Source: Vibrio sp. S17_S38 (lineage in GTDB: Bacteria; Pseudomonadota; Gammaproteobacteria; Enterobacterales; Vibrionaceae). From it: a stretch of 64,000 nt of DNA. This document shows, in pieces, positions 42,591 to 56,396 of the stretch (within the stretch, counting starts at the first letter, position 1; every line of letters starts with the position of its first letter). The notes below the pieces were generated by a model. The model was not told where the DNA came from. It ran no database searches and saw only the letters and a program-made list of their open reading frames with translations. The position numbers and the translations under genes were made by a program. Location of the stretch: the NCBI RefSeq assembly GCF_014694375.1, contig NZ_JAAUWW010000014.1, forward strand, positions 1 through 64,000, given 5' to 3'.

Positions 42591-44482
42591 GCTGCATTGC
42601 CTTTTTTTAGAAGGCCTTGTTTTTTCAAGTGTACTAATAAAATTGAAATCGCTGCTGGTGTAATACCAGAAATACGTGAAGCTATACCAATCGTTTCTGG
42701 CTTGGAATTATTAAGCTTCAACACCACTTCATTAGAAAGTCCTTTTACATCAGCATATTCTAAATCAACAGGCAGTTTCGTATTTTCATGGCGCAATGAT
42801 TTTTCAATTTCATCTTGTTGACGTTGAATATACCCTTCGTATTTAACTTGAACCTCGACTTGTTCAGTCGCTTGTTGATCGTCAACTTGTGAAGCAAACA
42901 CATCTAAACTGATCAGTTTTTCATATGTCATTTCAGGGCGACGAAGAAGATCTTCACCGTTGGCTTCACGAGTGATAGGGGTTTTTAATAGCTGATTAAG
43001 TTGTTCAATATTGTCTGAATTAGGATTAACCCAAATATCTTTTAGACGTTGACGCTCTTGCTCAACATGTTCAACTTTTTGATTAAATCGCGCCCAACGA
43101 GCATCATCAACCAAACCAAGTTCACGGCCTTTTTCAGTCAAACGTAAATCGGCATTATCTTCACGCAGCAATAATCGATATTCAGCTCGAGAAGTAAACA
43201 TACGGTACGGTTCTTTCGTGCCCATAGTAGATAAATCATCAATCAATACGCCCATGTAAGCTTGATCACGACGAGGGCTCCAAGATTCTTTTCCTTGGGT
43301 GTACAACGAAGCGTTTAAGCCAGCCATCAGCCCTTGAGCTGCAGCTTCTTCATAGCCGGTAGTACCATTAATTTGTCCAGCAAAGAATAAACCATTAATA
43401 AATTTAGTTTCATAGCTTTGTTTTAAATCACGAGGATCAAAGAAATCATATTCAATGGCATAACCAGGACGCATGATCTGAGCATTTTCAAAACCATGCA
43501 TTGATTGAACGATCTTCACTTGAACATCAAATGGCAAACTGGTTGAAATCCCATTTGGATACAATTCTGTTGTTGTTAATCCTTCTGGCTCAATAAAAAT
43601 CTGGTGACTATTTTTATCGGCAAAACGCATTACTTTATCTTCAATCGATGGGCAATAACGTGGACCAATACCTTCAATCACGCCAGAATACATTGGACTA
43701 CGATCTAAATTATTACGGATCACATCATGCGTTTTTTCATTGGTATGTGTAATGAAACATGGGATCTGAGCTGGATGATCTTCTTTTTTTCCCATAAATG
43801 AGAATACAGGGATCGGTGTATCACCGTGCTGTTGTTCAAGACATGAAAGATCAACGGTGCGCGCATCAATGCGAGGAGGTGTTCCTGTTTTTAAACGATC
43901 AACTCTAAATGGAAGATCACGTAAACGATTTGCTAAGGCGATAGATGGTGGATCACCCGCACGACCGCCAGAGAAGTTTTCGAGTCCAATGTGGATCTTT
44001 CCACCCAAGAATGTGCCTACCGTTAACACGACAGCTTGAGCTTTAAATTTAAGGCCCATTTGAGTTATTACGCCAATAACTTGAGAACCTTCAACAATTA
44101 AATCATCAACGGCTTGTTGAAATAAAGTTAAATTAGGCTGATTTTCTAAGGTTTGTCTCACTGCGGATTTATATAATAAACGATCAGCTTGAGCTCGAGT
44201 AGCACGTACTGCAGGCCCTTTAGATGCATTAAGTGTTCTGAATTGAATTCCAGACTTATCAATAGCTTGAGCCATTAAACCACCAAGAGCATCCACTTCT
44301 TTAACTAAGTGACCTTTGCCAATTCCCCCAATAGCAGGGTTGCAGGACATTTGGCCTAACGTATCGATATTGTGAGTTAGCAATAACGTTTTTTGGCCTG
44401 TTCGTGCAGATGCCAATGCAGCTTCCGTTCCTGCATGGCCACCACCAACGACAATAACGTCAAAGTTTTCGTGATAAAACAT
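42587..44482 (-). CDS. mnmG: tRNA uridine-5-carboxymethylaminomethyl modification enzyme MnmG (GidA)
   Basis: A 631-residue FAD protein that acts with MnmE to build the cmnm5 group on U34 of certain tRNAs. FAD motif [15 protein letters not shown] near 11-25, catalytic cysteines in [12 protein letters not shown] and the second near SCLEQQHG, and the C-terminal helical MnmE-binding domain ending [20 protein letters not shown]. Its partner mnmE lies just across oriC. Transcription runs away from oriC. Confidence 0.98.
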   Translation of the reverse strand: MFYHENFDVIVVGGGHAGTEAALASARTGQKTLLLTHNIDTLGQMSCNPAIGGIGKGHLVKEVDALGGLMAQAIDKSGIQFRTLNASKGPAVRATRAQADRLLYKSAVRQTLENQPNLTLFQQAVDDLIVEGSQVIGVITQMGLKFKAQAVVLTVGTFLGGKIHIGLENFSGGRAGDPPSIALANRLRDLPFRVDRLKTGTPPRIDARTVDLSCLEQQHGDTPIPVFSFMGKKEDHPAQIPCFITHTNEKTHDVIRNNLDRSPMYSGVIEGIGPRYCPSIEDKVMRFADKNSHQIFIEPEGLTTTELYPNGISTSLPFDVQVKIVQSMHGFENAQIMRPGYAIEYDFFDPRDLKQSYETKFINGLFFAGQINGTTGYEEAAAQGLMAGLNASLYTQGKESWSPRRDQAYMGVLIDDLSTMGTKEPYRMFTSRAEYRLLLREDNADLRLTEKGRELGLVDDARWARFNQKVEHVEQERQRLKDIWVNPNSDNIEQLNQLLKTPITREANGEDLLRRPEMTYEKLISLDVFASQVDDQQATEQVEVQVKYEGYIQRQQDEIEKSLRHENTKLPVDLEYADVKGLSNEVVLKLNNSKPETIGIASRISGITPAAISILLVHLKKQGLLKKGNAA

Positions 44483-44599
44483 GAGCAGACCTCGAGTTCA
44501 ATAGTTGATCATTTATTTTAGATGATCGGGAAATAAAAGGAGCGCTATTCTACCTTTTTTCATGGGAAGAGAGAATCGATTTGTCTAATTAAATAAAGG

Positions 44600-44875
44600 G
44601 CTCAAAGCTCTTAATATAAATAAGATCTTTATATAGATCTTTTATTAGATCTATTATTAAGGAAGCTCGATCTTGTGGATAATCAAAAAATGATCTTAAA
44701 GATCATAGAGTTTAAGAAGATCCTTTCCTGTGATCTAGCTTGGATCATCACGGGTATTAGCTGGGATCAAAATGGCTAGTTATACACAGGTGGATCTTTC
44801 TAATTAGTTATTAAGTGAATAACTACGTGAAGATCACAGGGTAAACGGCTAGTTATCCACATACTGATTGATTGT
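44600..44875. other. Chromosomal replication origin oriC
   Basis: Located between mnmG and mioC as in E. coli. The unwinding region has three AT-rich 13-mers starting with GATCT at 44624, 44636 and 44648, an exact 12-bp period. Perfect DnaA boxes: TGTGGATAA 44674-44682 (R1), TTATACACA 44780-44788 (R2), TTATCCACA 44863-44871 (R4). One near match, AGTGAATAA 44814-44822, is at the R3 position. Twelve GATC sites between 44624 and 44835 would serve Dam and SeqA. The phrase AGCTGGGATCAAAATG before R2 resembles E. coli. The nearby rest of the 44483-44980 gap shows no gene. Confidence 0.97.
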
Positions 44876-44980
44876 TTTTTGACCGAATAGATTTTATGTT
44901 TGCGCTTAAATGCAAAAAAATAGCCAAAGATTTTATAAATATTCTTTGGCGTTAAGTGAAAAATGCCCTGCCTTTACCTA

Positions 44981-45418
44981 TCAAATGAAAGAATTTATAT
45001 TTTTATTCAGCCATTCCTCTGCTGCATCTTCTGGAACAGGAGTGTTAATTACATCTATTTCTAAAGGAGGGCATAATTCTTGTGTTCCAATATCAATAAA
45101 TGTGGCTCTTGCATCCTTACCGGCAGCACAAAAAGTGTCATAACTTGAATCTCCAATCGCAATAACGGCAAAAGACACATTGGACATTCGGGGTGGTGTA
45201 TTTTTTATATTATCGATAAAAGGCTGAATATTATCAGGATAATCACCAGCACCATGAGTTGACGTAATGATGAGCCAAATTCCCTTTGCTTCTATTTCTG
45301 CAAGATTAGGCTGATTATGGATGGTGGTCTGTGCACCTTTATCGATAAGAAGATCACTTAAATGATCGCCGACATATTCAGCCCCACCGAGTGTGCTTCC
45401 TGTAATAATATGGATCAT
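44981..45418 (-). CDS. mioC: FMN-binding protein MioC
   Basis: A 145-residue flavodoxin-like protein beside oriC. The FMN phosphate loop [11 protein letters not shown] near 7-17 and the [11 protein letters not shown] loop near 54-64 are visible. In E. coli it was found as a factor in biotin synthase activity, and its transcription runs into oriC, as here. It reads toward the origin, 100 bases from the last DnaA box. Confidence 0.95.
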   Translation of the reverse strand: MIHIITGSTLGGAEYVGDHLSDLLIDKGAQTTIHNQPNLAEIEAKGIWLIITSTHGAGDYPDNIQPFIDNIKNTPPRMSNVSFAVIAIGDSSYDTFCAAGKDARATFIDIGTQELCPPLEIDVINTPVPEDAAEEWLNKNINSFI

Positions 45419-45506
45419 ACCTATTCCTTTATTGTTTTTAGGATTACATAGAAGGAAATAGTAGAGTTTTGCGAAGAAAATTGCGAACAGTTATTAAGGC
45501 AAAATA

Positions 45507-45540
45507 AAACCCTTCACGTTTAGCTGAAGGGGTTTATTTT
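45507..45540. terminator. Terminator after mnmE
   Basis: AAACCCTTCA (45507-45516) pairs with TGAAGGGGTTT (45525-45535), one bulge, with an eight-base loop and A/T flanks. Read on the minus strand it follows mnmE and precedes mioC, separating their transcripts at least partly. Confidence 0.75.
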
Positions 45541-45590
45541 TATCGATATATCGTTGTTTTTCTGCATGGTTTTTGGTGTTTATTGGCTTA

Positions 45591-46952
45591 CTATTTTCCT
45601 ATGCAAAAAGAAGAGAAAATACGACCTAATAGGTCATCTGAGCTGAATTCTCCAGTGATTTCATTTAAGTATTGCTGAGTAATCCTCAGTTCCTCTGCTA
45701 AGATTTCTCCTGCCATGTAGCCTTCAAGTTGCTGTTGCCCTACCTGTAAATGTTCAGCTGCTTTATCTAGTGCCTCTAGATGGCGACGGCGGGCCATAAA
45801 GCTGCCTTCTGTGCCACCAGCAAATCCCATACAGTCTTTTAAGTGCTCACGAAGAGCGTCAATACCTTCTCCTGTCTTCGCGGAGAGGCGAATTAAGGTT
45901 GGATTGTTAACATGACAAATACCTAACTCTTCATTGGTTTGATCTGCTTTATTACGGATCACCGTCATGCCTATATTTTCAGGCAAACGTTCAGCTAAAT
46001 CAGGCCAGATTTCTTTTGGATCAGTAGCATTCGTAGTAGTGCCATCAACCATAAATAAAACTCTATCTGCTTGGGCTATCTCATCCCAAGCTCGTTCTAT
46101 TCCTATTCGTTCTACTTCATCTGAGGCTTCACGTAGTCCAGCGGTATCTATTATATGTAATGGCATACCGTCAATGTGTATATGCTCGCGTAATACGTCT
46201 CGAGTGGTTCCTGCTATATCTGTCACGATAGCCGACTCTTTACCTGATAACGCGTTTAACAGGCTAGATTTCCCTGCATTAGGCCGGCCAGCTATTACTA
46301 CTTTCATGCCTTCACGAATAATAGCCCCTTGATTGGCTTCTTTTCGAACCGCGGCAAGATTATCAATAATACTTTGTAGATCGCTGCTGACTTTGCCATC
46401 AGCTAAAAAGTCAATTTCTTCTTCTGGAAAATCAATGGCAGCTTCGACATAAATACGCAGATAGATGAGTGAATCAACAAGCTTATTGATTCGACCAGAG
46501 AATTCGCCTTGCAAAGAATTTAACGCTGATTTTGCTGCTTCTTCAGAACTAGCATCGATAAGATCGGCGATCGCTTCTGCTTGAGTTAAATCTATTTTGT
46601 CATTGAGAAAAGCGCGTTCTGAGAATTCACCAGGGCGTGCTGCGCGAATACCATTAATTTTAAGAATGCGTTTGATCAGCATATCCATAACCACTGGGCC
46701 ACCATGGCCTTGTAGTTCAAGCACATCTTCTCCGGTAAAAGAGTGGGGGTTAGGGAAAAATAAGGCAATGCCTTGGTCTAGTTGCTTCCCTTGTTCATCT
46801 TTAAAAGGTAAGTATTCTGCATAGCGAGGCTTTACTGCTCGCCCGAGAACTTCTTGAGCCACCTGAGTTGCTTTAGAGCCTGATACTCGAATGATACCAA
46901 CACCACCTCGACCGAGAGCGGTTGCTTGAGCGACGATTGTTTCTGTTGTCAT
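45591..46952 (-). CDS. mnmE: tRNA modification GTPase MnmE (TrmE, ThdF)
   Basis: A 453-residue GTPase that binds tetrahydrofolate and pairs with MnmG in U34 tRNA modification. N-terminal folate-binding domain (about 1-120), helical domain, and inserted G domain with the P-loop [14 protein letters not shown] near 223-236, DTAGLRE near 269, and NKAD near 335. The C-terminal cysteine motif CIGK is intact. Confidence 0.98.
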   Translation of the reverse strand: MTTETIVAQATALGRGGVGIIRVSGSKATQVAQEVLGRAVKPRYAEYLPFKDEQGKQLDQGIALFFPNPHSFTGEDVLELQGHGGPVVMDMLIKRILKINGIRAARPGEFSERAFLNDKIDLTQAEAIADLIDASSEEAAKSALNSLQGEFSGRINKLVDSLIYLRIYVEAAIDFPEEEIDFLADGKVSSDLQSIIDNLAAVRKEANQGAIIREGMKVVIAGRPNAGKSSLLNALSGKESAIVTDIAGTTRDVLREHIHIDGMPLHIIDTAGLREASDEVERIGIERAWDEIAQADRVLFMVDGTTTNATDPKEIWPDLAERLPENIGMTVIRNKADQTNEELGICHVNNPTLIRLSAKTGEGIDALREHLKDCMGFAGGTEGSFMARRRHLEALDKAAEHLQVGQQQLEGYMAGEILAEELRITQQYLNEITGEFSSDDLLGRIFSSFCIGK

Positions 46953-47012
46953 AATGTAACCAATGAAAGGTGGAAATAAATAATAGATTATCGACTAAAT
47001 ATCAATAAAGCA

Positions 47013-47038
47013 AAAGGCGACCATAAAGGCCGCCTTAA
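47013..47038 (-). terminator. Terminator after yidC
   Basis: On the minus strand AAGGCGGCC and GGTCGCCTT pair (9 bp, one G-U pair) around TTTAT, then TTTGC. It follows yidC, before mnmE. Confidence 0.7.
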
Positions 47039-47060
47039 TATTGATACTCATTGCTCAGAG

Positions 47061-48707
47061 TTAGCTTTTACTTTTTTTAGAGTGTAAGCCTTTTTTCTCT
47101 AACGCTCGGTAAATCAGCGTTTGCTGTACTAAGGTAACAATGTTTGACATTAGGTAGTAAAGAACCAAACCTGATGGGAACCATAAGAAGAAGAAGATGA
47201 AGATCAGTGGCATAAACATCATCATTTTCTGCTGCATTGGATCAGTAACCGTTGTTGGGCTCATTTTTTGAATGATCAACATCGATATACCCATCAATAC
47301 TGGCAAGATGTAATACGGGTCTTGCGCAGATAAATCGTGGATCCAACCAAAGAATGGTGAATGACGTAATTCAACCGATTCCATTAATGCCCAATAAAGC
47401 GCAATGAAGATAGGCATTTGAAGAAGAATAGGGAAGCAACCACCTAGTGGGTTTACTTTTTCTTCTTTATACATAGCCATCATTTCTTGACTAACACGTT
47501 GGCGGTCATCGCCTAAGCGTTCTTTCATAGCGGCAATTTTTGGTTGCAGCATACGCATTTTAGCCATTGAGGTGTACTGAGCTTTTGTTAGTGGGTACAT
47601 AGCACCACGAACAATGAAAGTTAGTAGAATAATTGCTACACCCCAGTTACTTACAAAGCTCTGAATAAATGAAAGCAATGAGTGAAGAGGTTTAGCAAGA
47701 AACCATAACCAGCCATAGTCGACCACAAGATCTAAGTGAGGAGCAACCGCTGCCATTTGATCTTGTAATTTAGGCCCAGTCCAAAGCGTTGCTTTAATTT
47801 CTGCGCTTTGATTATTAGCAATGACTTGATTTGGTGTGCGTACACCAATATCCGCTACATCGCCAATAACACGAGAATAAAGAATGGTGCCTAGTTGCTC
47901 ACGCGGGATCCAAGCTGAAGCGAAATAGTGTTGCAGCATAGCAACCCAACCTTGGCCGTCACTTAAAGTCACGTTAAGGTTTTTGTCTTTCATTTCATCA
48001 AATTTATATTTTTTATATTTATTATCTGATGTTGAGAATGCACCACCAGTATAGACAGGCATACCAATGTGACCACCACCTTCTACCATTGTTTGGCGTA
48101 AGTGCGCATACATTCCAACGGTAGCATCTTGACCTGATTGGTTATTAATACTGTACACAACATCAATCGCGTAGCTATCACGCTTAATGATAAATGTTTT
48201 GGTGTATTGAATGCCGTTTGCTGAGTAAGTCAGAGGAATACGTAATTCATTTTGTCCATCAGCAAGTGTGAAAGATTGTGCTGTGGTTTGATAATGAGGT
48301 CGTTTTGAGCTACTGACATCAATACCTTGAGGACCGACTAAACCGCTTTGTGCGATATATTCATGCTCAGGAGTGTCTTGTAGTAGTACAAATGCATCCT
48401 TTGACTTTAATTCTGCAGCGTATTTATTTAATTTAGCAGAGACAACATCACCACCAACAGGGTTGATAGCAAGATCTAACACATCAGTGTGAACTTTGAT
48501 GGTAGTGGCTGCAGGAACCGTTTTTGTATGCTGAGGAGATAATGGATCGGCTGAAGCTTCAGCAGGATCATTTGACAAACTAGTATTAGCTTGAGTCTGT
48601 TGTACAGGTGCTTTTTCTGGTTGAGCGTCTTTATTACTCCATTGTTGGAATAATAAAAAACTTACTAGAGCAAAAGCGATTAACAGAATATTACGTTGAG
48701 AATCCAT
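47061..48707 (-). CDS. yidC: Membrane protein insertase YidC (Oxa1 family)
   Basis: A 548-residue inner-membrane insertase that works alone or with SecYEG; among its clients in E. coli are the a and c subunits of ATP synthase. An N-terminal membrane helix (about 6-22), a large periplasmic beta domain (about 50-330), then the conserved five-helix core with [22 protein letters not shown] and a cytoplasmic loop. C-terminal tail is basic. It follows yidD by two bases. Confidence 0.98.
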   Translation of the reverse strand: MDSQRNILLIAFALVSFLLFQQWSNKDAQPEKAPVQQTQANTSLSNDPAEASADPLSPQHTKTVPAATTIKVHTDVLDLAINPVGGDVVSAKLNKYAAELKSKDAFVLLQDTPEHEYIAQSGLVGPQGIDVSSSKRPHYQTTAQSFTLADGQNELRIPLTYSANGIQYTKTFIIKRDSYAIDVVYSINNQSGQDATVGMYAHLRQTMVEGGGHIGMPVYTGGAFSTSDNKYKKYKFDEMKDKNLNVTLSDGQGWVAMLQHYFASAWIPREQLGTILYSRVIGDVADIGVRTPNQVIANNQSAEIKATLWTGPKLQDQMAAVAPHLDLVVDYGWLWFLAKPLHSLLSFIQSFVSNWGVAIILLTFIVRGAMYPLTKAQYTSMAKMRMLQPKIAAMKERLGDDRQRVSQEMMAMYKEEKVNPLGGCFPILLQMPIFIALYWALMESVELRHSPFFGWIHDLSAQDPYYILPVLMGISMLIIQKMSPTTVTDPMQQKMMMFMPLIFIFFFLWFPSGLVLYYLMSNIVTLVQQTLIYRALEKKGLHSKKSKS

Positions 48708-48709
48708 TG

Positions 48710-48967
48710 TTATTTATCTCTGTCGTGTTTTTGATTTGGTGGGACAGGGTCATATCCCCCAGCATGTAAAGGATGGCATTTTAATAGACGTTTGCCAGAT
48801 AACCAACACCCTTTTACACAACCATGCTCTTTTATTGCTTCAATAGCATAAGTAGAGCACGTTGGTGTAAATCGACATCGTGGGCCAATTAAGGGACTGA
48901 TTAATCCTTTATATAGGTTTATTAAACCTATAGCTAACCACGATAAGGGCGAGATAGGCGATGCCAT
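48710..48967 (-). CDS. yidD: Membrane protein insertion efficiency factor YidD
   Basis: An 85-residue cysteine-containing protein with an N-terminal amphipathic segment. Typical sequence [18 protein letters not shown] near 28-45 and [12 protein letters not shown] near 65-76. It supports YidC-dependent insertion. The gene overlaps rnpA by 34 bases and precedes yidC, the standard order. Confidence 0.95.
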   Translation of the reverse strand: MASPISPLSWLAIGLINLYKGLISPLIGPRCRFTPTCSTYAIEAIKEHGCVKGCWLSGKRLLKCHPLHAGGYDPVPPNQKHDRDK

Positions 48968-49290
48968 AACTTCTCAAATATTTTAAAAATATCTTCGTTA
49001 CTCAAATCTTGAGCACTCTTTTTTGCAATTACGACAAAATCTTTACTTGGCAATTGGTTTTGTTGTAAACGGAAGCTTTCACGGGCTAAGCGTTTAAAAC
49101 GATTACGACCAACGGCGGTTTTGATTTGTTTTTTAGGAACTGCTAATCCAAGTCTTGGATGGGAGAGTGTATTATTGCGAGCGATAATAGTGAAATGAGG
49201 GGAGCCTGCTCGATGAGCTTGCTGAAAGACATTTTGATAATGCTCGGGAGTTAACAAACGTAACTCCCGAGTAAAAGTAGACTTAGTCAA
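48934..49290 (-). CDS. rnpA: Ribonuclease P protein component
   Basis: A 118-residue basic protein that assists RNase P RNA in maturing tRNA 5' ends. The RNR signature is in [15 protein letters not shown] near 64-78. Starts 13 bases after the rpmH stop; the two are co-transcribed. The 3' end overlaps yidD. Confidence 0.97.
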   Translation of the reverse strand: MTKSTFTRELRLLTPEHYQNVFQQAHRAGSPHFTIIARNNTLSHPRLGLAVPKKQIKTAVGRNRFKRLARESFRLQQNQLPSKDFVVIAKKSAQDLSNEDIFKIFEKLWHRLSRPYRG

Positions 49291-49303
49291 AATAATTCAA
49301 AAA

Positions 49304-49438
49304 TTATTTTGAAAGGCGCTTACGGCCTTTTGCACGACGTGCATTAATTGTCTTACGACCGTTCTTAGTAGACATACGAGCACGGAAACCGTGAGTGCGT
49401 TTACGTTTAAGAACAGTAGGTTGAAAAGTGCGTTTCAT
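49304..49438 (-). CDS. rpmH: 50S ribosomal protein L34
   Basis: A 44-residue, very basic ribosomal protein: it starts [20 protein letters not shown] and ends in KGRKRLSK, nearly the same as E. coli L34. Located directly upstream of rnpA. GTAATTACC precedes the ATG with little Shine-Dalgarno match. It is driven by the promoter at 49529-49557 and faces away from dnaA. Confidence 0.98.
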   Translation of the reverse strand: MKRTFQPTVLKRKRTHGFRARMSTKNGRKTINARRAKGRKRLSK

Positions 49439-49528
49439 GGTAATTACCTTTACTGATCAGTAGTTTATAGGTTCTTGTTAAACCCGGTGTGAGATGTTTT
49501 ATCCGACACCTCTCAACAAAGAGGCGGA

Positions 49529-49557
49529 ATTGTAATCATTGACAACCAAAGAGTCAA
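49529..49557 (-). promoter_or_regulatory. rpmH-rnpA promoter
   Basis: On the minus strand TTGACT (49557-49552), an exact 17-base spacer and TACAAT (49534-49529) form a good sigma70 promoter, about 90 bases ahead of rpmH. Confidence 0.75.
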
Positions 49558-49843
49558 TGCCTACGAGGCTTAATAAACAGTATTTAATACGGAGTACAAA
49601 ACCAATTGGCCTAAAAATCTGTGTGCGGATTATACGGTTTATGTGAGCAAGTGCAAGGATCATCCTAAGATCTATTTATACTCACAATTTATATACAAAT
49701 TATACCGTTGATCTTGATTGATATGGGTCATTATTAACAGTGATTAAACTTTGATTGGAATCGATTTTGTATAAAGCATTAATAAGGTGTTGTTAAGGTC
49801 AGTAAATCCTTATTTTTAATAGATGTGGGATTAGAAACCATTT

Positions 49844-49964
49844 TGGGGATAACTTTAGTTTTATTAACAGTTATGGCTATATTAATAGACAATGTGAGTT
49901 TTATTTTATGATTAAACACGGATTACTAATAAGAATCTGTGAATAACTTGAGATCTTATTCACT
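49844..49964 (+). promoter_or_regulatory. DnaA boxes upstream of dnaA
   Basis: A perfect box TGTGAATAA (49938-49946, minus orientation TTATTCACA), a one-mismatch box TTATTCACT (49956-49964) and a one-mismatch TGGGGATAA (49844-49852) lie within 210 bases before the dnaA start. This suggests autoregulation by DnaA, as known for E. coli dnaA. The gap 49439-50051 has no other gene; I could not fix the dnaA promoter with confidence. Confidence 0.65.
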
Positions 49965-50051
49965 ATTATAAGGATCTATCTCTGGTGATCTTGCTTGTTG
50001 AGATGTAGAATCGCTTTCCTTTAAGATCATTTCATTTCGTGTGAGGTTTCT

Positions 50052-51461
50052 GTGTCGTCTTCGCTATGGTTGCAGTGCTTGCAACAACTTCAAGAAGAGC
50101 TTCCCGCCACTGAGTTCAGTATGTGGGTTCGTCCTCTTCAGGCTGAACTTAATGACAATACTCTCACTCTATTCGCACCTAACCGTTTTGTGCTTGATTG
50201 GGTTCGCGATAAATATCTCAATAGCATTAATAGATTGCTTAAAGAGTTTTGTGGTTCAGATACACCCAATTTGCATTTTGAAGTAGGGAGCAAGCCTACT
50301 CATGCCCCTATTTCTAAACCAAAACGTACAGCAGCCGATGTGGCGGCAGAATCGTCTGGGCCAGCACAAGTTCAACAAAGCCGCCCATTAAATAAATCTT
50401 GGGATACAGGTCAACGTGAAGTAGTGATTGATGTCAATCATCGCTCTAATGTTAACCCTAAACATAAGTTTCATAATTTTGTTGAAGGTAAATCGAATCA
50501 GCTTGGCTTAGCGGCAGCAAAACAAGTTTCTGATAACCCTGGCGTTTCTTATAACCCACTCTTTTTATATGGTGGAACAGGTTTAGGTAAGACTCACTTG
50601 TTGCACGCTGTGGGTAACGCCATTGTTGAAAGTAAACCTGATGCGCGTGTTGTCTATATGCATTCAGAGCGTTTTGTACAAGATATGGTAAAAGCGCTAC
50701 AAAACAATGCCATTGAAGAATTTAAACGCTATTACCGAAGTCTTGATGCACTGCTTATCGATGATATTCAATTTTTTGCGAATAAAGAACGTTCTCAAGA
50801 AGAGTTTTTTCATACCTTTAATGCGTTATTAGAAGGCAACCAGCAAATTATCTTAACGTCGGATCGCTACCCAAAAGAGATTAATGGGGTAGAAGATCGC
50901 TTAAAATCTCGTTTTGGTTGGGGGCTGACCGTTGCTATTGAGCCACCAGAGCTTGAAACTCGCGTCGCTATTTTGATGAAAAAAGCTGAAGATCATCAAA
51001 TTACTTTAGCGGATGAAGTGGCATTCTTTATAGCTAAGCGTTTGCGTTCTAATGTGCGTGAACTTGAAGGGGCATTAAACCGCGTGATCGCGAATGCGAA
51101 CTTTACTGGCCGTCCAATTACTATCGATTTTGTACGTGAAGCGTTGCGAGATTTACTGGCGTTGCAAGAAAAGTTAGTCACCATCGACAATATTCAAAAA
51201 ACAGTGGCTGAATATTACAAAATTAAAATGGCTGACTTATTATCTAAGCGTCGTTCTCGTTCTGTTGCGCGTCCACGTCAAGTGGCAATGGCATTATCAA
51301 AAGAGCTCACCAATCATAGCTTGCCAGAGATTGGAGATGCTTTTGGTGGACGAGATCATACTACGGTCTTGCATGCATGTCGTAAAATTAAAGAATTGCG
51401 TGAAGAGAGCCACGATATAAAAGAAGATTACTCAAATTTAATCCGTACTTTATCGTCTTAA
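50052..51461 (+). CDS. dnaA: Chromosomal replication initiator DnaA
   Basis: A 469-residue AAA+ initiator that binds and opens oriC. Domain I (about 1-85), variable linker (about 86-135), AAA+ domain with Walker [14 protein letters not shown] near 174-186 and Walker [10 protein letters not shown] near 234-242, and domain IV with the DnaA-box signature [15 protein letters not shown] near 433-447. The start is a GTG (50052) with GAGG upstream. First gene of the dnaA-dnaN-recF-gyrB row, about 5 kb from oriC. Confidence 0.98.
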   Translation: MSSSLWLQCLQQLQEELPATEFSMWVRPLQAELNDNTLTLFAPNRFVLDWVRDKYLNSINRLLKEFCGSDTPNLHFEVGSKPTHAPISKPKRTAADVAAESSGPAQVQQSRPLNKSWDTGQREVVIDVNHRSNVNPKHKFHNFVEGKSNQLGLAAAKQVSDNPGVSYNPLFLYGGTGLGKTHLLHAVGNAIVESKPDARVVYMHSERFVQDMVKALQNNAIEEFKRYYRSLDALLIDDIQFFANKERSQEEFFHTFNALLEGNQQIILTSDRYPKEINGVEDRLKSRFGWGLTVAIEPPELETRVAILMKKAEDHQITLADEVAFFIAKRLRSNVRELEGALNRVIANANFTGRPITIDFVREALRDLLALQEKLVTIDNIQKTVAEYYKIKMADLLSKRRSRSVARPRQVAMALSKELTNHSLPEIGDAFGGRDHTTVLHACRKIKELREESHDIKEDYSNLIRTLSS

Positions 51462-51501
51462 TTTTCACCATTATATATAACATTATTAGTTAGAGTAGAT
51501 A

Positions 51502-52602
51502 ATGAAATTTACTATTGATCGCACCCAATTGATAAAACCTTTACAACAAGTATCTGGCGCTTTAGGTGGACGTTCGACGTTACCTATTCTTGGTAACTTG
51601 TTAATTAAAGTGGAAAACGGTGAATTATCCATTACCGCTACCGATCTTGAAGTCGAGCTGGTTTGCCGTTTAGCGCTGACCGATCACTTTGAACCGGGCT
51701 GTACAACGGTGCCATCGCGTAAATTTTTAGATATTTGTCGAGGTTTACCCGATGATGCACATATCGACATTATTTATGAAAACGATCGATTATTAATGAA
51801 ATCAGGCCGCAGTCGTTTTTCATTGACTACATTGCCAGCCACTGATTTTCCTAATATCGAAGATTGGCAAAGTGACGCACAAGTCACGGTTACTCAAGGT
51901 GAATTGCGTCGTTTAGTGGAAAAAACTCAATTTTCAATGGCAAATCAAGATGTTCGTTATTATTTAAACGGCATGTTATTTGAGATTGAAGGCAATACCC
52001 TACGTTCGATTGCGACCGATGGTCATCGTATGGCGGTTTCTGAAACTGGTTTGGTTGGTGAGTTTAATCAGCAACAAGTGATTGTTCCGCGTAAAGGGGT
52101 TCTTGAATTAGTTAAGCTGCTTGATCGCCCAGACGAAAACGTCACCCTACAGATTGGCAGTTCAAATATTCGTGCTAATGTGAATGAATTTACCTTCACC
52201 TCTAAACTGGTGGATGGTCGTTTTCCTGATTATCGTCGCGTAATGCCACAAAGTACCAATAAAACGCTTGAAGCTGATTGTGATGCATTGCGTCAGTCAT
52301 TTTCACGTGCTGCTATTTTATCGAATGAAAAATTCCGAGGTGTTCGCGTTAATTTATCTGGCTCTGAAATGCGTATTACTGCCAACAATCCAGAGCAAGA
52401 AGAAGCAGAAGAAAATCTTGATGTAAATTATCAAGGTGAGCCACTAGAAATAGGCTTCAACGTTAGCTATGTATTAGATATTTTAAATACCTTAAAATGC
52501 CAAACGGTTCGTATGTCATTAAGCGATGCCAATGCCAGTGCGTTGGTTGAAAATGTCGATGATTCATCAGCCATGTACGTTGTTATGCCAATACGTCTGT
52601 AA
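51502..52602 (+). CDS. dnaN: DNA polymerase III sliding clamp (beta subunit)
   Basis: A 366-residue clamp with three similar domains (about 1-120, 121-245, 246-366), same size as in E. coli. N terminus MKFTIDRTQLIKPLQQVSG and C-terminal AMYVVMPIRL, which lines the partner-binding cleft, are conserved. It tethers polymerases and also takes part in DnaA inactivation through Hda. Forty bases after dnaA. Confidence 0.98.
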   Translation: MKFTIDRTQLIKPLQQVSGALGGRSTLPILGNLLIKVENGELSITATDLEVELVCRLALTDHFEPGCTTVPSRKFLDICRGLPDDAHIDIIYENDRLLMKSGRSRFSLTTLPATDFPNIEDWQSDAQVTVTQGELRRLVEKTQFSMANQDVRYYLNGMLFEIEGNTLRSIATDGHRMAVSETGLVGEFNQQQVIVPRKGVLELVKLLDRPDENVTLQIGSSNIRANVNEFTFTSKLVDGRFPDYRRVMPQSTNKTLEADCDALRQSFSRAAILSNEKFRGVRVNLSGSEMRITANNPEQEEAEENLDVNYQGEPLEIGFNVSYVLDILNTLKCQTVRMSLSDANASALVENVDDSSAMYVVMPIRL

Positions 52603-52640
52603 TATATGATGTCACTCTTAAATAGAGTCGGTGGTTGATC

Positions 52641-53720
52641 ATGCCGTTAGCACGATTAGCCATTCAACAATTTCGCAATATTAAAGCCTGTGATCTCGAA
52701 TTATCATCAGGCTTTAATTTTCTTATCGGCGCCAATGGTAGCGGTAAGACTAGTGTGCTTGAAGCTATTTATTTGCTGGGACATGGTCGTTCATTTCGTA
52801 CTAGCTTAACCGGGCGGGTGATCCAGCATGACAATAGTGAATTGTTTGTGCATGGCCGTTTCATTAATAACGACGACTATGAATTGCCGATTGGTATTAA
52901 TAAGCAGCGTGATGGTAGTAGTGAAGTAAAAATTGGTGGCCAAGGTGGGCAAAAAATAGCTCAGCTTGCTCAAACATTGCCATTGCAACTGATCCACACC
53001 GAAGGTTTTGAGCTGTTAACGGAAGGGCCTAAATTTCGCCGTGCATTTATTGATTGGGGGGTTTTTCATACTCAACCGCATTTTTATCAAGCATGGACAC
53101 GATTTAAGCGGCTAATGAAGCAGCGTAATGCCTTATTAAAGACGGCTCGAAACTATCAAGAGCTCAGTTATTGGGATCAAGAACTGGCGCAATTGGCTGA
53201 AACGATTAGTCAATGGCGATCGGAATATGTGGCTCAGTTAAAACCAATTGCAGAACAAATTTGCGCGGTATTTTTACCTGAATTTGAAGTGAAAATTCAG
53301 TATTATAGAGGTTGGGATAAAGACACCCCATACGCGGATAGTTTGAAGAACAATTTTGAGCGTGATCAGCAACTCGGCTACACATTCAGTAGCCCTAATA
53401 AAGCTGATTTAAAGCTTAAAATTCATGCAACACCGGTAGAAGATATATTGTCACGAGGTCAGTTGAAATTAATGGTGTGTGCGCTGCGACTTGCGCAAGG
53501 CCAACATTTAAGCCAAGCGGTAGACAAACAGTGTATTTATTTAATTGATGATTTTGCATCAGAACTAGATAGTCAACGTCGCACACGTCTTGCTCAATAT
53601 TTGAAGCAGACGCAGGCACAGGTTTTTATAAGCGCTATTACTGCAAGTCACATTGCTGAGATGCAAAGTGAAAATAGCAGGATGTTTCATGTGGAACATG
53701 GCAAAATAGAGCAAAGATAA
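52641..53720 (+). CDS. recF: DNA replication and repair protein RecF
   Basis: A 359-residue SMC-like ATPase that directs RecOR-mediated RecA loading at gaps. Walker [16 protein letters not shown] near 30-44, signature LSRGQLKLM near 269-277 and Walker [12 protein letters not shown] near 295-305. I chose the ATG at 52641 (MPLARL); an upstream TTG two codons earlier is unlikely. The 3' end contains a parS-like palindrome. gyrB follows after 18 bases. Confidence 0.97.
   Translation: MPLARLAIQQFRNIKACDLELSSGFNFLIGANGSGKTSVLEAIYLLGHGRSFRTSLTGRVIQHDNSELFVHGRFINNDDYELPIGINKQRDGSSEVKIGGQGGQKIAQLAQTLPLQLIHTEGFELLTEGPKFRRAFIDWGVFHTQPHFYQAWTRFKRLMKQRNALLKTARNYQELSYWDQELAQLAETISQWRSEYVAQLKPIAEQICAVFLPEFEVKIQYYRGWDKDTPYADSLKNNFERDQQLGYTFSSPNKADLKLKIHATPVEDILSRGQLKLMVCALRLAQGQHLSQAVDKQCIYLIDDFASELDSQRRTRLAQYLKQTQAQVFISAITASHIAEMQSENSRMFHVEHGKIEQR
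53683..53698 (+). other. parS-like palindrome in the 3' end of recF
   Basis: TGTTTCATGTGGAACA matches the ParB-binding consensus TGTTNCACGTGAAACA at 14 of 16 positions and encodes MFHVEH. parB lies about 13 kb away on the other side of oriC. It may be a functional weak site or simply conserved coding sequence. No perfect parS was found in the window. Confidence 0.4.
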
Positions 53721-56159
<2,439 letters not shown>

Positions 56160-56187
56160 ATATTACTTCTTAGTAAAAGAGATACTC

Positions 56188-56220
56188 AAAACCCTCGCCA
56201 GTCATGTCGAGGGTTTTTTT
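56188..56220 (+). terminator. Terminator after gyrB
   Basis: AAAACCCTCG (56188-56197) and CGAGGGTTTT (56208-56217) form a 10-bp stem with a ten-base loop and a T-run. The following stretch to pepE (56221-56396) has no clear signal apart from the pepE ribosome site. Confidence 0.93.
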
Positions 56221-56396
56221 ATGCTAAAAATGTGGGAAGAAATCCCAAAGGATCAGGAGTTTATGTTTTATATCAATTCCAACATTTAAGTCTGTATTAC
56301 ACTTATTATCAACATGATAATTAACGTATCCATCTATTTGAATATAGATATTTAAGTATTTTTGGTGTCATGTAATTAAATTTTTTAGGAGTCATT

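Noticed and set aside
44910-45143. Plus-strand frame opposite the 3' end of mioC
   Set aside because: Antisense to a conserved flavodoxin gene, no similarity and no promoter; shadow frame.
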